In this document: positions 1-6,547 of the stretch, piece by piece | Layout: each line of letters starts with the position of its first letter | Numbering within the stretch: position 1 is the stretch's first letter | Source of the DNA: ZC4RG17 sp035304485 | Lineage (GTDB): Bacteria; Actinomycetota; Acidimicrobiia; Spongiisociales; ZC4RG35 | Length of the DNA: 26,708 bases | NCBI GenBank assembly: GCA_035304485.1 | Contig: DATGPZ010000017.1 | Coordinates: forward strand, 1-26,708 | Direction of reading: 5' to 3' | The notes under the pieces: generated by a model | The model's database searches: none | Told to the model about the DNA's origin: nothing | What the model saw: the letters and a program-made list of their open reading frames with translations, nothing else | Program-made: the position numbers and the translations under genes

Positions 1-837
1 GTCCGTGCAGGCGAGGCGCTCCTGGAACAAGAGAGCATCGACCCTTCCGAACTCGACGCGGTGGTCTACTTCGGCTCCACCTTCAAGGACTACCAGGTGT
101 GGCAGGCCGCCCCCCACGTCGCCCATCGGCTCGGCGCCGACCGGGCCTTCGCACTGGAGTTGGACTACGTTTCGTGCGGTTCTCCCGTGGCGGTACGCGT
201 CATCCGGGATCTCCTGCGAGCAGAGCCTGAACTCCGCAACGTGCTGGCGGTGGCCGCCTGCCGGGAGTCGTACCTCCTCGACTACACCAACGAGAGATCA
301 CGGTTCATGTTCAACTTCGGGGACGGGGCCGTGGCCGCCCTGTTTCGGGGCGACGACCGCCGCCACGAGGTGGCAGGCGCCCACATGGTCACCGACGGCT
401 CGTTCTCGCTCGACGTCAAGGTTCCGGCGGGAGGATCCGTGGAGCCGGCGTCGGAGCTGACGGTCGATGACCGGCGCCACTTCCTCGACGTGCCCGATCC
501 GCTGTCGATGAAGGACCGGCTCGACCCGGTCACGTTGCCGAACTTCGTGGCTGCCGCCGAGGGTGCGATGAAACGGTCCGACGCCACCCTCGACGAGGTG
601 TCGCTCCTGTGCGGCATCCACATGAAACGGTCGATGCACGAGCAGGTGTGCGACGCTCTCGGCATACCCACAGAACGTGCCGTCTATCTGGACGACACCG
701 GGCACATGAGCGGAGTGGATCCCCTGTTCGGCCTCGATCGGGCCCAAAGGCAAGGTCGCCTCGAGAGCGGGGACCTGATCCTGTTGCTGGCTGCCGGCAC
801 CGGCTACACGTGGGCGGCGGCCTGCATCCGTTGGTGA
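1..837 (+). CDS. KAS III-like (FabH-fold) condensing enzyme, 5' partial
   Basis: The reading frame is open from the first base, so the N-terminal part lies outside the window. What remains is the second half of a ketoacyl-ACP synthase III/thiolase-fold protein. The nucleophilic cysteine lies in YVSCGSP (codon 59, bases 175-177), followed by a FNFGDGAVAALF segment like the FGDGA block of FabH, a GIHMKRSM segment in place of the FabH HQAN motif (His codon 207), and the typical C-terminus GDLILLLAAGTGYTWAAA. In FabH the third catalytic residue is Asn in a YGNT motif; here the aligned segment is DTGHMSG, with His at codon 235, so the triad reads Cys-His-His. This is probably a diverged KAS III-like acyltransferase, condensing or thioester-cleaving enzyme rather than housekeeping FabH, which occurs at 10039-11025. 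The alpha/beta hydrolase follows after 13 nt and probably acts with it. Family placement is firm; substrate is unknown. Confidence 0.88.
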   Translation, partial: VRAGEALLEQESIDPSELDAVVYFGSTFKDYQVWQAAPHVAHRLGADRAFALELDYVSCGSPVAVRVIRDLLRAEPELRNVLAVAACRESYLLDYTNERSRFMFNFGDGAVAALFRGDDRRHEVAGAHMVTDGSFSLDVKVPAGGSVEPASELTVDDRRHFLDVPDPLSMKDRLDPVTLPNFVAAAEGAMKRSDATLDEVSLLCGIHMKRSMHEQVCDALGIPTERAVYLDDTGHMSGVDPLFGLDRAQRQGRLESGDLILLLAAGTGYTWAAACIRW

Positions 838-850
838 AGAAAGGAACACC

Positions 851-1882
851 ATGGCAGTGACCGCATCGATCATCGATACTCCCCGGTTGGCGACCTTCGT
901 TCGCCAGGCGGGCGAACCCGGACGACCGGTGGTCGTCCTGGTGCACGGCAACGTCTCGTCGAGCCTCTTTTTCGAAGACCTGATGGAGGAGTTGGCCGAC
1001 GACTTCCACGTGATCGCTCCCGACTTCCGCGGCTTCGGCGGGTCGGAGCGGAAGGCGATCGATGCCACCCGCGGCATGCGTGACTTCTCCGACGACCTCG
1101 ATGCCCTCGTCGAGACGATGGGCCTGGCCACTCCCCTCCACCTGTTGGGATGGTCGGCCGGCGGAGGAGTGGTGATGCAGTACGCCCTCGACCGTCCCGA
1201 GCACGTCGCCTCGATCGTTCTCGAGTCGGGCATGTCTCCCTACGGTTTCGGGGGCACCAAGGACGTCGCCGGAACACCGGTCACGGACGACTACGCCGGC
1301 TCCGGGGGCGGCACCGCCAATCCGAACTTCGTGGAGTCGCTGCGCCGGAAGGATGCCTCCGAAGATCCCGCCGGAGCGCGCGCCACGATGCGGTCGTTCT
1401 ACGTCGCCGACGGATTCACGTTCGATCCCGAGACGGAGGACCGCTACGTCGAGGCCATGCTGGAGATGGCGGTGGGCGACGATGTCTATCCCGGTGACAT
1501 GACTCCTTCGGACAACTGGCCGGGTGTGGCCCCCGGGACGACCGGAATGAACAACGCCATCTCTCCCAAGTACCTGGATCTGTCTGCCTTCGGAGACCTG
1601 TCGCCCGCACCCCCAGTCCTGTGGATCCGCGGCGACTCCGACCAGATCGTCTCCGACACGTCGGTCTTCGACTTCGCCTACCTCGGCCAACTCGGGGCGG
1701 TCCCCGGTTGGCCGGGCCCGGACGCATGTCCTCCCCAACCGATGGTGTCCCAGTTGCGGGCGGTCCTGGAGCGCGGGGGCAACTATCGGGAATCGGTCTA
1801 CGAGACCTGTGGCCATTCACCGCACCTGGAAAAGCCCGAGCGATTCACCGCCGACGTCCGATCCTGGTTCTCTTCATCCTGA
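851..1882 (+). CDS. alpha/beta hydrolase
   Basis: A 343-residue alpha/beta-hydrolase-fold protein. Visible landmarks are the oxyanion strand VVLVHGN (residues 28-34), the DFRGFGGS turn (58-65), the nucleophile elbow GWSAGG with Ser102, the acid strand LWIRGDSDQ (Asp262 or Asp264) and the histidine loop ETCGHSPHLEKPE (His322). All members of the Ser-Asp-His triad are therefore present. The start ATG is preceded by AGAAAGGA at a normal distance. No signal peptide is seen, so it is presumably cytoplasmic. It follows the KAS III-like gene by 13 nt in the same direction, which suggests co-transcription and a shared thioester or ester substrate. The family also includes haloalkane dehalogenases, epoxide hydrolases and C-C bond hydrolases; a serine nucleophile argues against the first two. 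Substrate cannot be read from the sequence. Confidence 0.92.
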   Translation: MAVTASIIDTPRLATFVRQAGEPGRPVVVLVHGNVSSSLFFEDLMEELADDFHVIAPDFRGFGGSERKAIDATRGMRDFSDDLDALVETMGLATPLHLLGWSAGGGVVMQYALDRPEHVASIVLESGMSPYGFGGTKDVAGTPVTDDYAGSGGGTANPNFVESLRRKDASEDPAGARATMRSFYVADGFTFDPETEDRYVEAMLEMAVGDDVYPGDMTPSDNWPGVAPGTTGMNNAISPKYLDLSAFGDLSPAPPVLWIRGDSDQIVSDTSVFDFAYLGQLGAVPGWPGPDACPPQPMVSQLRAVLERGGNYRESVYETCGHSPHLEKPERFTADVRSWFSSS

Positions 1883-1911
1883 ACCTCATCGACGAGGCGC
1901 CGGGGGAGGAC

Positions 1912-2166
1912 GTGACCACACCCCTCCACATCTCGGTCGAGGAAGCCCAGGAGGCGGTCGACAGCCTCGTCCAGCGTGGACCCATGTCGGACTCCAACAA
2001 CCTCAGCCACCTCGGACGGGCCGAGCTGGCCCAGTCACGCCAACGGGTGCGTCAGGCCACCGCGAAGATCCTCGAGGAGATCCGGCCAGGGGACGCCACG
2101 ATCTGCCGCCTGGTGCTCGACGACGTCCGCCGGAGGGCGAGAGACCTGCTTTCCCCGACCGGCTGA
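1912..2166 (+). CDS. small hypothetical protein (84 aa)
   Basis: A short open frame with almost exclusively G or C at third codon positions, which supports real coding. It starts at GTG 1912; a GGAGG lies only 2 nt upstream, closer than usual, so ATG 1984 (60-residue product) remains a possible alternative start. The protein is charged and probably helical: an ISVEEAQEAVDSLVQRG opening, then a segment rich in Arg, Gln and Ala, then a VLDDVRRRARDLL tail. The opening resembles helices of phasin-like or PHA-synthesis-regulator small proteins, but this is only a resemblance. It lies 29 nt after the hydrolase and 106 nt before the DUF2269 gene on the same strand, so it may belong to the same operon. 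I do not recognise a family. Confidence 0.55.
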   Translation: MTTPLHISVEEAQEAVDSLVQRGPMSDSNNLSHLGRAELAQSRQRVRQATAKILEEIRPGDATICRLVLDDVRRRARDLLSPTG

Positions 2167-2272
2167 TCACCGAGCCACATCGACCGGTGGCCTTGCCACG
2201 GGGTCATTCAAATCCCGGGGAGGGGCCGCCGCAGCCACCATCATGACGGTGCGCGATTCGAGGGAGATCCAA

Positions 2273-2734
2273 ATGACGCTGTACCAATGGCTCGTGCTTG
2301 CGCACATCCTCGCCGCCATCATGTGGGTCGGGGGCGGGATCATGGCACTCGCCACTTCGCGCCAGATGGAGAAGGCAGGTGATGCGGCAGGGCGAGCCTA
2401 CGCCTCATTCGAGGTCTGGGCTGGTCAGCGGATCTTCGGCCCGGCTTCGGTCTCGGTGATCCTGTTCGGCATCTTGATGGTCTGGCAGAGTGATGCATGG
2501 TCGTTGGGTCAGACCTGGGTGTGGCTGTCGCTCGTGCTGGCTGTGCTCTCGTTGCTGATCGGTGGCCTCTACTTCGGACCGGAGTCGGGTCGGCTGGCGA
2601 AGATGATGGCCGAACGGGGACCGGGCGACGCCGAGGTGGTCCGCCGACGGTCCCGGCTGGCCACCATGCAGAACCTCGACGTCGTCTTGATCCTGGTGAT
2701 CGTGGCCCTGATGGTCTTCAAGCCCGGCGCCTGA
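2273..2734 (+). CDS. DUF2269-type integral membrane protein
   Basis: A 153-residue membrane protein with about four hydrophobic segments: residues 2-24 (LVLAHILAAIMWVGGGIMAL), about 45-66 (FGPASVSVILFGILMVW), about 77-102 (WVWLSLVLAVLSLLIGGLYF) and the C-terminal LDVVLILVIVALMVF. The His in the first segment followed by MWVGGG, and the RIFGPAS block, match the DUF2269 family, which is loosely related to CopD-like membrane proteins. I chose ATG 2273 because AGGGAG precedes it by about 7 nt and because the family starts directly at the first membrane helix; ATG 2243 in the same frame would add ten unlikely residues. Function of the family is not established. It is the last gene of the plus-strand cluster, and decayed sequence follows it. 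Confidence 0.85.
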   Translation: MTLYQWLVLAHILAAIMWVGGGIMALATSRQMEKAGDAAGRAYASFEVWAGQRIFGPASVSVILFGILMVWQSDAWSLGQTWVWLSLVLAVLSLLIGGLYFGPESGRLAKMMAERGPGDAEVVRRRSRLATMQNLDVVLILVIVALMVFKPGA

Positions 2735-2759
2735 ACCGCCCCTGTCGACCGGTCAGCTG

Positions 2760-3357
2760 GAAGGCCGACCAGTTTCCAAGCCGTCTGCCACGGCCACTCA
2801 TCGATCATCTGAGGGGCGAGGTCGAGGTTTGGCCATCGATCGGGCGAAACCGAGCGATTCCACCAGATCCAACACCTCCAGTTTGGCTTCGGCGTCAACC
2901 CCCGGTCACCAAGCTTTCGGCTCGGGTGATCGAAGGATCGGCCTGAGGGGCAGCGAAAGGCGGTGTTGAAGGCTTCGGTCACTCACGACTCGGGGCAGCA
3001 TCGCCTGGAACTGCTCGGCGACCGAGCTGCCGTCGATGGTCGCCGGTGGACCGGAAGGGTCGAGCCGGGGTCACGTCGATGACGACGTTGGCTCTCGGTT
3101 CCTCCGCCAACTCGTCGGTGACCTCCAGCGCCGGGAACGGCACGGCCAGGATCACCATGGAGGCGTTGGCGACCGCCTCCCGATTGTCGGAGGCCGCCTG
3201 GGCCTCTGACTTCTGTGGCACGGGCTCAGCGTCAGCGGGGTCGCTGGAGCTGACGACCACCGAATAGCCGGCATTGCTGCCCGAACCGGTCGGGGCCTGT
3301 CCCACGTTCCCGGCTCCGATGATGACGACGGCCGTTCCACTCTTCGTCGTCGCCCAT
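2760..3357 (-). pseudogene. decayed F420-dependent NADP oxidoreductase family gene (NpdG/Fno-like)
   Basis: Read on the minus strand, fragments of one protein are recovered from different frames, in order. AVVIIGAGNVGQA is the Rossmann glycine-rich loop (3332-3294). It is followed in frame by YSVVVSSSDPADAE, ASDNREAVANASMVILAVP and NVVIDVT. Then GSSVAEQFQAMLPR and EAFNTAF appear after a frame change near 2980-3080, ADPSIT near 2935 in a further frame, DAEAKLEVLDLVESLGF (about 2896-2846) in another, and finally WPWQTAWKLVG (about 2800-2768). Between LVESLGF and WPWQ roughly 25 residues expected in the family are missing. The likely original ATG at 3357 is itself out of frame with the Rossmann segment. 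The shifts and the deletion make a functional product very unlikely. It sits directly downstream of the WYL regulator on the same strand and fills the otherwise gene-free 2735-3381 interval. Fno/NpdG itself exchanges hydride between F420 and NADP, but related family members with other roles exist. Confidence 0.85.
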
Positions 3358-3381
3358 CGCAGCTACCCGTACTGCGCCGAG

Positions 3382-4341
3382 CTAACCGGGACGGGCAGCC
3401 GCCGACCGGAGACGGTCGGCGAGGTTCGCCACCGCCTCCCGCACCTCGTCGGGTTCCAGCAGCGTCCAGGAGCACGGGAGACCGGCCAGGTACCGCGCCA
3501 GCCATTCGGGCTCGTCGGCACCGATGCGCATCACGGTTCCTTCCCCATCCTCTTCCAGCACGCCGACCGTGGGTGAGATCAACCGGCGCGCCACCTCGAG
3601 CGGGACATGCAGCATCACCCGGCCCTGGAGTCGATAGACATTCACCGCCAGGCCCTCGGCCACGAAAGCGGCCGGATCGGGAGACTCCCGGTGCTCGAAC
3701 CGCATTCCCGTGGGATGGACATCTCGCATCCGGTCGACCCGGAAGCTGCGCCAGTCCTCGCGGTCTCGGTCCCAGGCGAACAGGTACCAGCGCCTTCCTC
3801 CGTGGACGAGGCGGTACGGCTCCACGTGCCGCTCCGATTCCCGGCCTGACCCGTCCACGTACGTGAAGCGCATACGTTCGGGGGTCCGACTGGCTTGGGC
3901 GATCGTCACCAGGGCGTGGACATCGAGTGGTCCGTCAGAAGTGAATCCGCCACCCAATCTGACGGTCGCCTCGGTCAGTACCTGGATCCGAGCCCGGAGG
4001 CGCTCGGGAAGCACCTGCTCGATCTTGGCGAGAGCCAGCAGGGCTGGATCCTCGAAACCAGGGAGCCCACCGGCGGCCGCCGCCCGCAACCCCCAGGCCA
4101 CTACCACGGCTTCGTCCTCGGTGAGGAGGAGCGGAGGAATGGCCCCGCCGGCCACCAGTCGATAGCCGCCGTAGCGACCGGGAGTCGCCTCCACTGGATA
4201 GCCGAGTTCCCGCAGGCGGTTGATGTCGCGCCGCAGTGTCCGACCGGTCACCTCCAGGCGCTGTGCGAGTTCCTCGCCCGACCAGTTGGGCCGGGCCTGG
4301 AGCATCGCCAGGAGTTGCAGCAGACGGGCCGTGGTCTCCAT
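3382..4341 (-). CDS. WYL-domain HTH transcriptional regulator (YafY type)
   Basis: A 319-residue regulator. The N-terminal winged helix (residues 1-60) carries ELAQRLEVTGRTLRRDINRLRELGYPVEATPGRYGGYRL, the standard DeoR-like HTH plus wing of this family. The middle contains the WYL domain with VEPYRLVHGGRRWYLFAWD (the WYL residues are intact), followed by FRVDRM and a C-terminal WCX-type domain ending near the stop. WYL domains bind ligands, in several known cases nucleic acids or nucleotides. I place the start at ATG 4341 (METTARLL); ATG 4350 would add MVG. The upstream region contains a perfect palindrome at 4358-4380, very likely its own operator, shared with the divergent microprotein gene. 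The F420-reductase pseudogene follows on the same strand, so the regulator may have outlived a former partner. Confidence 0.93.
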   Translation of the reverse strand: METTARLLQLLAMLQARPNWSGEELAQRLEVTGRTLRRDINRLRELGYPVEATPGRYGGYRLVAGGAIPPLLLTEDEAVVVAWGLRAAAAGGLPGFEDPALLALAKIEQVLPERLRARIQVLTEATVRLGGGFTSDGPLDVHALVTIAQASRTPERMRFTYVDGSGRESERHVEPYRLVHGGRRWYLFAWDRDREDWRSFRVDRMRDVHPTGMRFEHRESPDPAAFVAEGLAVNVYRLQGRVMLHVPLEVARRLISPTVGVLEEDGEGTVMRIGADEPEWLARYLAGLPCSWTLLEPDEVREAVANLADRLRSAAARPG

Positions 4342-4357
4342 CCCGACCATTCTTGCT

Positions 4358-4380
4358 ATGTGGACATGACCTGTCCACAT
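4358..4380. promoter_or_regulatory. perfect 9+9 inverted repeat, probable WYL regulator operator
   Basis: ATGTGGACA, a 5-nt spacer TGACC, then TGTCCACAT: both arms are exact complements. It starts 16 nt upstream of the WYL regulator ATG and lies 44 nt upstream of the divergent 53-codon gene, so one site can control both. For the rightward gene the site covers the expected -35 position of a possible TAGTTT -10 element at 4388-4393. Autoregulation from a divergent intergenic palindrome is common for this regulator type; the link here is inference. Confidence 0.72.
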
Positions 4381-4407
4381 AGGTTTGTAGTTTCACCTTT
4401 GTAAGCA

Positions 4408-4423
4408 ACCGGAGGAGACCGGT
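4408..4423 (+). promoter_or_regulatory. ribosome binding site presented in a small hairpin loop
   Basis: The leader of the microprotein gene reads ACCGG-AGGAGA-CCGGT. The outer five bases pair perfectly and the strong Shine-Dalgarno AGGAG is the loop. The loop's SD ends 7 nt before ATG 4425. The stem could hold the SD exposed or modulate access to it. The pairing is visible directly; any regulatory role is inference, and a 5-bp stem could arise by chance. Confidence 0.5.
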
Positions 4424-4424
4424 G

Positions 4425-4586
4425 ATGTACAACCCGATCCTCGCCGAGGCGATGGCCAAGGCACTGATCCAGGACCGACTGGCGGAGGCGGCAGCTTCCC
4501 GCCGGGTGCCTCGCATCCGGCGGCGGCTCCGCCGCCGTCAGCTCGAGATCGGCGTCTCCCCCGACATGCTCTCGATCGGCGTTTGA
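4425..4586 (+). CDS. arginine-rich microprotein (53 aa), divergent to the WYL regulator
   Basis: A short gene starting ATG 4425 with a strong AGGAG Shine-Dalgarno 7 nt upstream and ending TGA 4584-4586. The product begins MYNPILAEAMAKALIQDRLAE, an amphipathic helix, followed by a very basic stretch (SRRVPRIRRRLRRRQ, about residues 26-40) and a short tail with two similar pieces, LEIGVSP and LSIGV. No signal peptide or membrane segment is present. Short proteins with an AxxLxxxRxxxxxxEAxxxR helix are common in Actinobacteria and have no assigned function as far as I know. The shared palindrome with the WYL gene suggests it is the regulated target. Nucleic-acid or membrane-surface binding would fit the charge but is a guess. 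Confidence 0.68.
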   Translation: MYNPILAEAMAKALIQDRLAEAAASRRVPRIRRRLRRRQLEIGVSPDMLSIGV

Positions 4587-4638
4587 GCGCCGTTCTCTCC
4601 CGACCCGGGCTCCGGCCGTGTTCCAAACCGGCAGGTAA

Positions 4639-4644
4639 TAGGAT
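4639..4644 (+). promoter_or_regulatory. -10 element for the 4669 gene
   Basis: TAGGAT lies 24 nt before ATG 4669, giving a predicted start of transcription near 4651 and a leader of roughly 18 nt that contains the Shine-Dalgarno GGAGAGGG. No clear -35 hexamer is visible. Confidence 0.4.
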
Positions 4645-4668
4645 CGAATCCAGCGAACGGAGAGGGAC

Positions 4669-5529
4669 ATGGATCAGAGCCTGGTCGGGGATTGGACGAC
4701 GGGCTGGAGAGAGTTCTCGATCGTCGCCGATTCAGGGGCGCTGTGGCTCCGCTGTCCCGCCGCCCCGCCAGGATTCGAAGCCAGGTTGGTCGACGTGGCC
4801 CCCGGTCGTGTCCGCATCGAGGGAGGGCCGCTCCACGGGGCGGAGATCGTCGTCGAAGAGGAAGGCGACTTCTCGCTGGGAGGGCATCGGCCCCTCGAAC
4901 GGCTCGACCGACCCGCCGAGGCCGGACCGGGATGGGGCATGATGGCACCGGCCGAGGAACTCGAGCCCGACGAAATCGAGACTTTCCAGCATCTCTGGAC
5001 CTGGCTGGCCCACCCGTCACGCGCTCCCGAGGTCGATCTCGGAGGATGTGATCTGTATCGCTTCGTTCGGTGGCTGGACCGCAATGGTCTCGCTTTGTTC
5101 CACGGTGACGAACGCATCGACCTCGATCGCCTCCCACCGACCGATTGGCCCGCGGCCTCTCACGGCGAACCGGAAGCCGGCGAATTCGTCTACGCCACCG
5201 CCGACGCCTTGTGCTCCATGTTTCTCGCCATCGTGGACCCCGAGTCCACCGGCCGGTCAGCCATCCAGAGAGTGGAGCACTTCCGTTCGCTGGAAGGCGA
5301 CGAGGTCGACATCTACCAGTTCCACTACACGGGGGGCGAATCGTCCACCTGTCTTCGACCTGGTGGCCTCTACCTCCTTCCGCGTGACCGGTTTCGACCC
5401 CTGTCGATCTACCCGGGCGGGCCGATCTCGACGGAGTGGGTCAGCCTGGAGCCGGTCACGCCACTGGCTTGCCTGGTGACCACCCCCGGCGACTTCCCGT
5501 TCACCGACAGGTTCGTCGTCTCCGCATGA
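4669..5529 (+). CDS. hypothetical protein (286 aa)
   Basis: A 286-residue protein I do not recognise. ATG 4669 is preceded by GGAGAGGG at a good distance. The sequence is acidic, rich in Trp, Phe and Tyr, and mainly beta-like: an N-terminal WREFSIVADSGALWLRCP strand pair, a GGPLHGAEIVVEEEGDFSLGGH segment with turns, a helical central part (ETFQHLWTWLAHPS, LYRFVRWLDRNGLALFHGDERIDLDRLP), and a C-terminal half with VEHFRSLEGDEVDIYQFHY and LRPGGLYLLPRDRFRPLSIYP. No signal peptide, membrane helix or catalytic motif is evident, so it is probably cytoplasmic. It precedes the ECF sigma factor by 58 nt on the same strand but has its own apparent promoter. It lacks the histidine and zinc motifs of ZAS-type anti-sigma factors, and I assign no role. 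Confidence 0.8.
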   Translation: MDQSLVGDWTTGWREFSIVADSGALWLRCPAAPPGFEARLVDVAPGRVRIEGGPLHGAEIVVEEEGDFSLGGHRPLERLDRPAEAGPGWGMMAPAEELEPDEIETFQHLWTWLAHPSRAPEVDLGGCDLYRFVRWLDRNGLALFHGDERIDLDRLPPTDWPAASHGEPEAGEFVYATADALCSMFLAIVDPESTGRSAIQRVEHFRSLEGDEVDIYQFHYTGGESSTCLRPGGLYLLPRDRFRPLSIYPGGPISTEWVSLEPVTPLACLVTTPGDFPFTDRFVVSA

Positions 5530-5587
5530 CCGGCCCGCTTCAAAGGGTTCCCGGGCTACCGTGGCCCCTCACACCGGATCACGGAAC

Positions 5588-6547
5588 ATGACCGCAGAAC
5601 TCACCCCTGCCATCCCCGATTTCGAGCAGCACCGCCGGGAACTGACCGGCTACTGCTACCGGATGCTGGGCTCGTCCTTCGACGCCGAAGACGCCGTCCA
5701 GGAGACGATGACACGTGCCTGGCGGGCATTCGACCGATTCGAGGGCCGGGCGTCGGTGAGGACGTGGCTGTACCGAATCGCCCACAACATCTGCCTGGAC
5801 ATGATGCGAGCCGGCAACCGCCGGGCCCGGCCCATGGATCTCTCCACCGCCGGAACCGCCGCCTCGCCGGTGGGAGAACCCTTGGCGGCAACGACGTGGA
5901 TCGAGCCGATCCCCGACGACCGCGTCTTCGAGAGCGGTAACGACCCCGCGGACCAGGCGGTCACCAGGGATTCGGTGCGACTCGCGTTCGTGGCGGCACT
6001 CCAGCACCTGCCTCCTCGTCAGCGGGCCGTGCTGATCCTCCGGGAGGTGCTCGGTTGGCGAGCCAGAGAAGTGGCCGAATTGCTCGATACCACGGTGGCT
6101 TCCGTCAACAGCGCCCTCCAGCGGGCCCGAGTCACCCTGGCTGACCAAGACCTAGACGACCTCCGCGCCTCGGGCAGCGCCGACGACGTCGAGCTGCTCG
6201 AACGCTATACCCGCGCCTTCGAGAGCTACGACTTCGACACCCTGACGGATCTCATCGCCGAAGACGCCGTCCAGTCGATGCCACCGCTGCCCCTCTGGCT
6301 CCAAGGACGCAACGAGATCTTCGCCTTCTGGGATGGGCCCGGCGCGGGTTGCCGCGGTTCCCGCCTCATCCCGAGCCGCGCCAACGGTCGACCCGCCTTC
6401 GGTCAGTATCGGAGATCAGAAGACGGCAGCTACAGCCCGTGGGCCCTGCAGGTCGTCGAAGTCGAGAACGGCCGGATCGCCGAGATGACCTTCTTCCTCG
6501 ACACCGAGCGCGTGTTCCCGATGTTCGGGCTGCCTCTCGGCCTCTAG
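5588..6547 (+). CDS. ECF sigma factor with C-terminal SnoaL-like domain (SigG/SigX5 type)
   Basis: A 319-residue sigma-70 family protein. Region 2 (about residues 12-80) contains YRMLGSSFDAEDAVQETMTRAWRAF and VRTWLYRIAHNICLDMMR. Region 4 (about 135-190) contains LPPRQRAVLILREVLGWRAREVAELL and VASVNSALQRARVTL. A SnoaL/NTF2-like domain follows (about 200-315, LERYTRAFESYDFDTL to MTFFLDTERVFPMFG). This layout is that of the SigG-like ECF group, in which the fused C-terminal domain is thought to modulate activity in place of a classical anti-sigma factor. ATG 5588 gives the normal family N-terminus; GTG 5561 is in frame but would add nine residues and overlaps the possible promoter element TACCGT at 5557-5562. 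It ends tail-to-tail with the decarboxylase gene; the two stops share CTAG at 6544-6547. Confidence 0.93.
   Translation: MTAELTPAIPDFEQHRRELTGYCYRMLGSSFDAEDAVQETMTRAWRAFDRFEGRASVRTWLYRIAHNICLDMMRAGNRRARPMDLSTAGTAASPVGEPLAATTWIEPIPDDRVFESGNDPADQAVTRDSVRLAFVAALQHLPPRQRAVLILREVLGWRAREVAELLDTTVASVNSALQRARVTLADQDLDDLRASGSADDVELLERYTRAFESYDFDTLTDLIAEDAVQSMPPLPLWLQGRNEIFAFWDGPGAGCRGSRLIPSRANGRPAFGQYRRSEDGSYSPWALQVVEVENGRIAEMTFFLDTERVFPMFGLPLGL

Noticed and set aside
530..1816. Long antisense open frame (428 codons) over the alpha/beta hydrolase
   Set aside because: Low-complexity Arg/Gly/Pro translation with no domain. The plus strand carries a complete triad hydrolase and normal codon bias.
4518..4537. 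Strong 8-bp GC hairpin (CGGCGGCG-GCTC-CGCCGCCG) as a terminator
   Set aside because: It lies inside the microprotein gene where runs of Arg codons create it, and no T tract follows.
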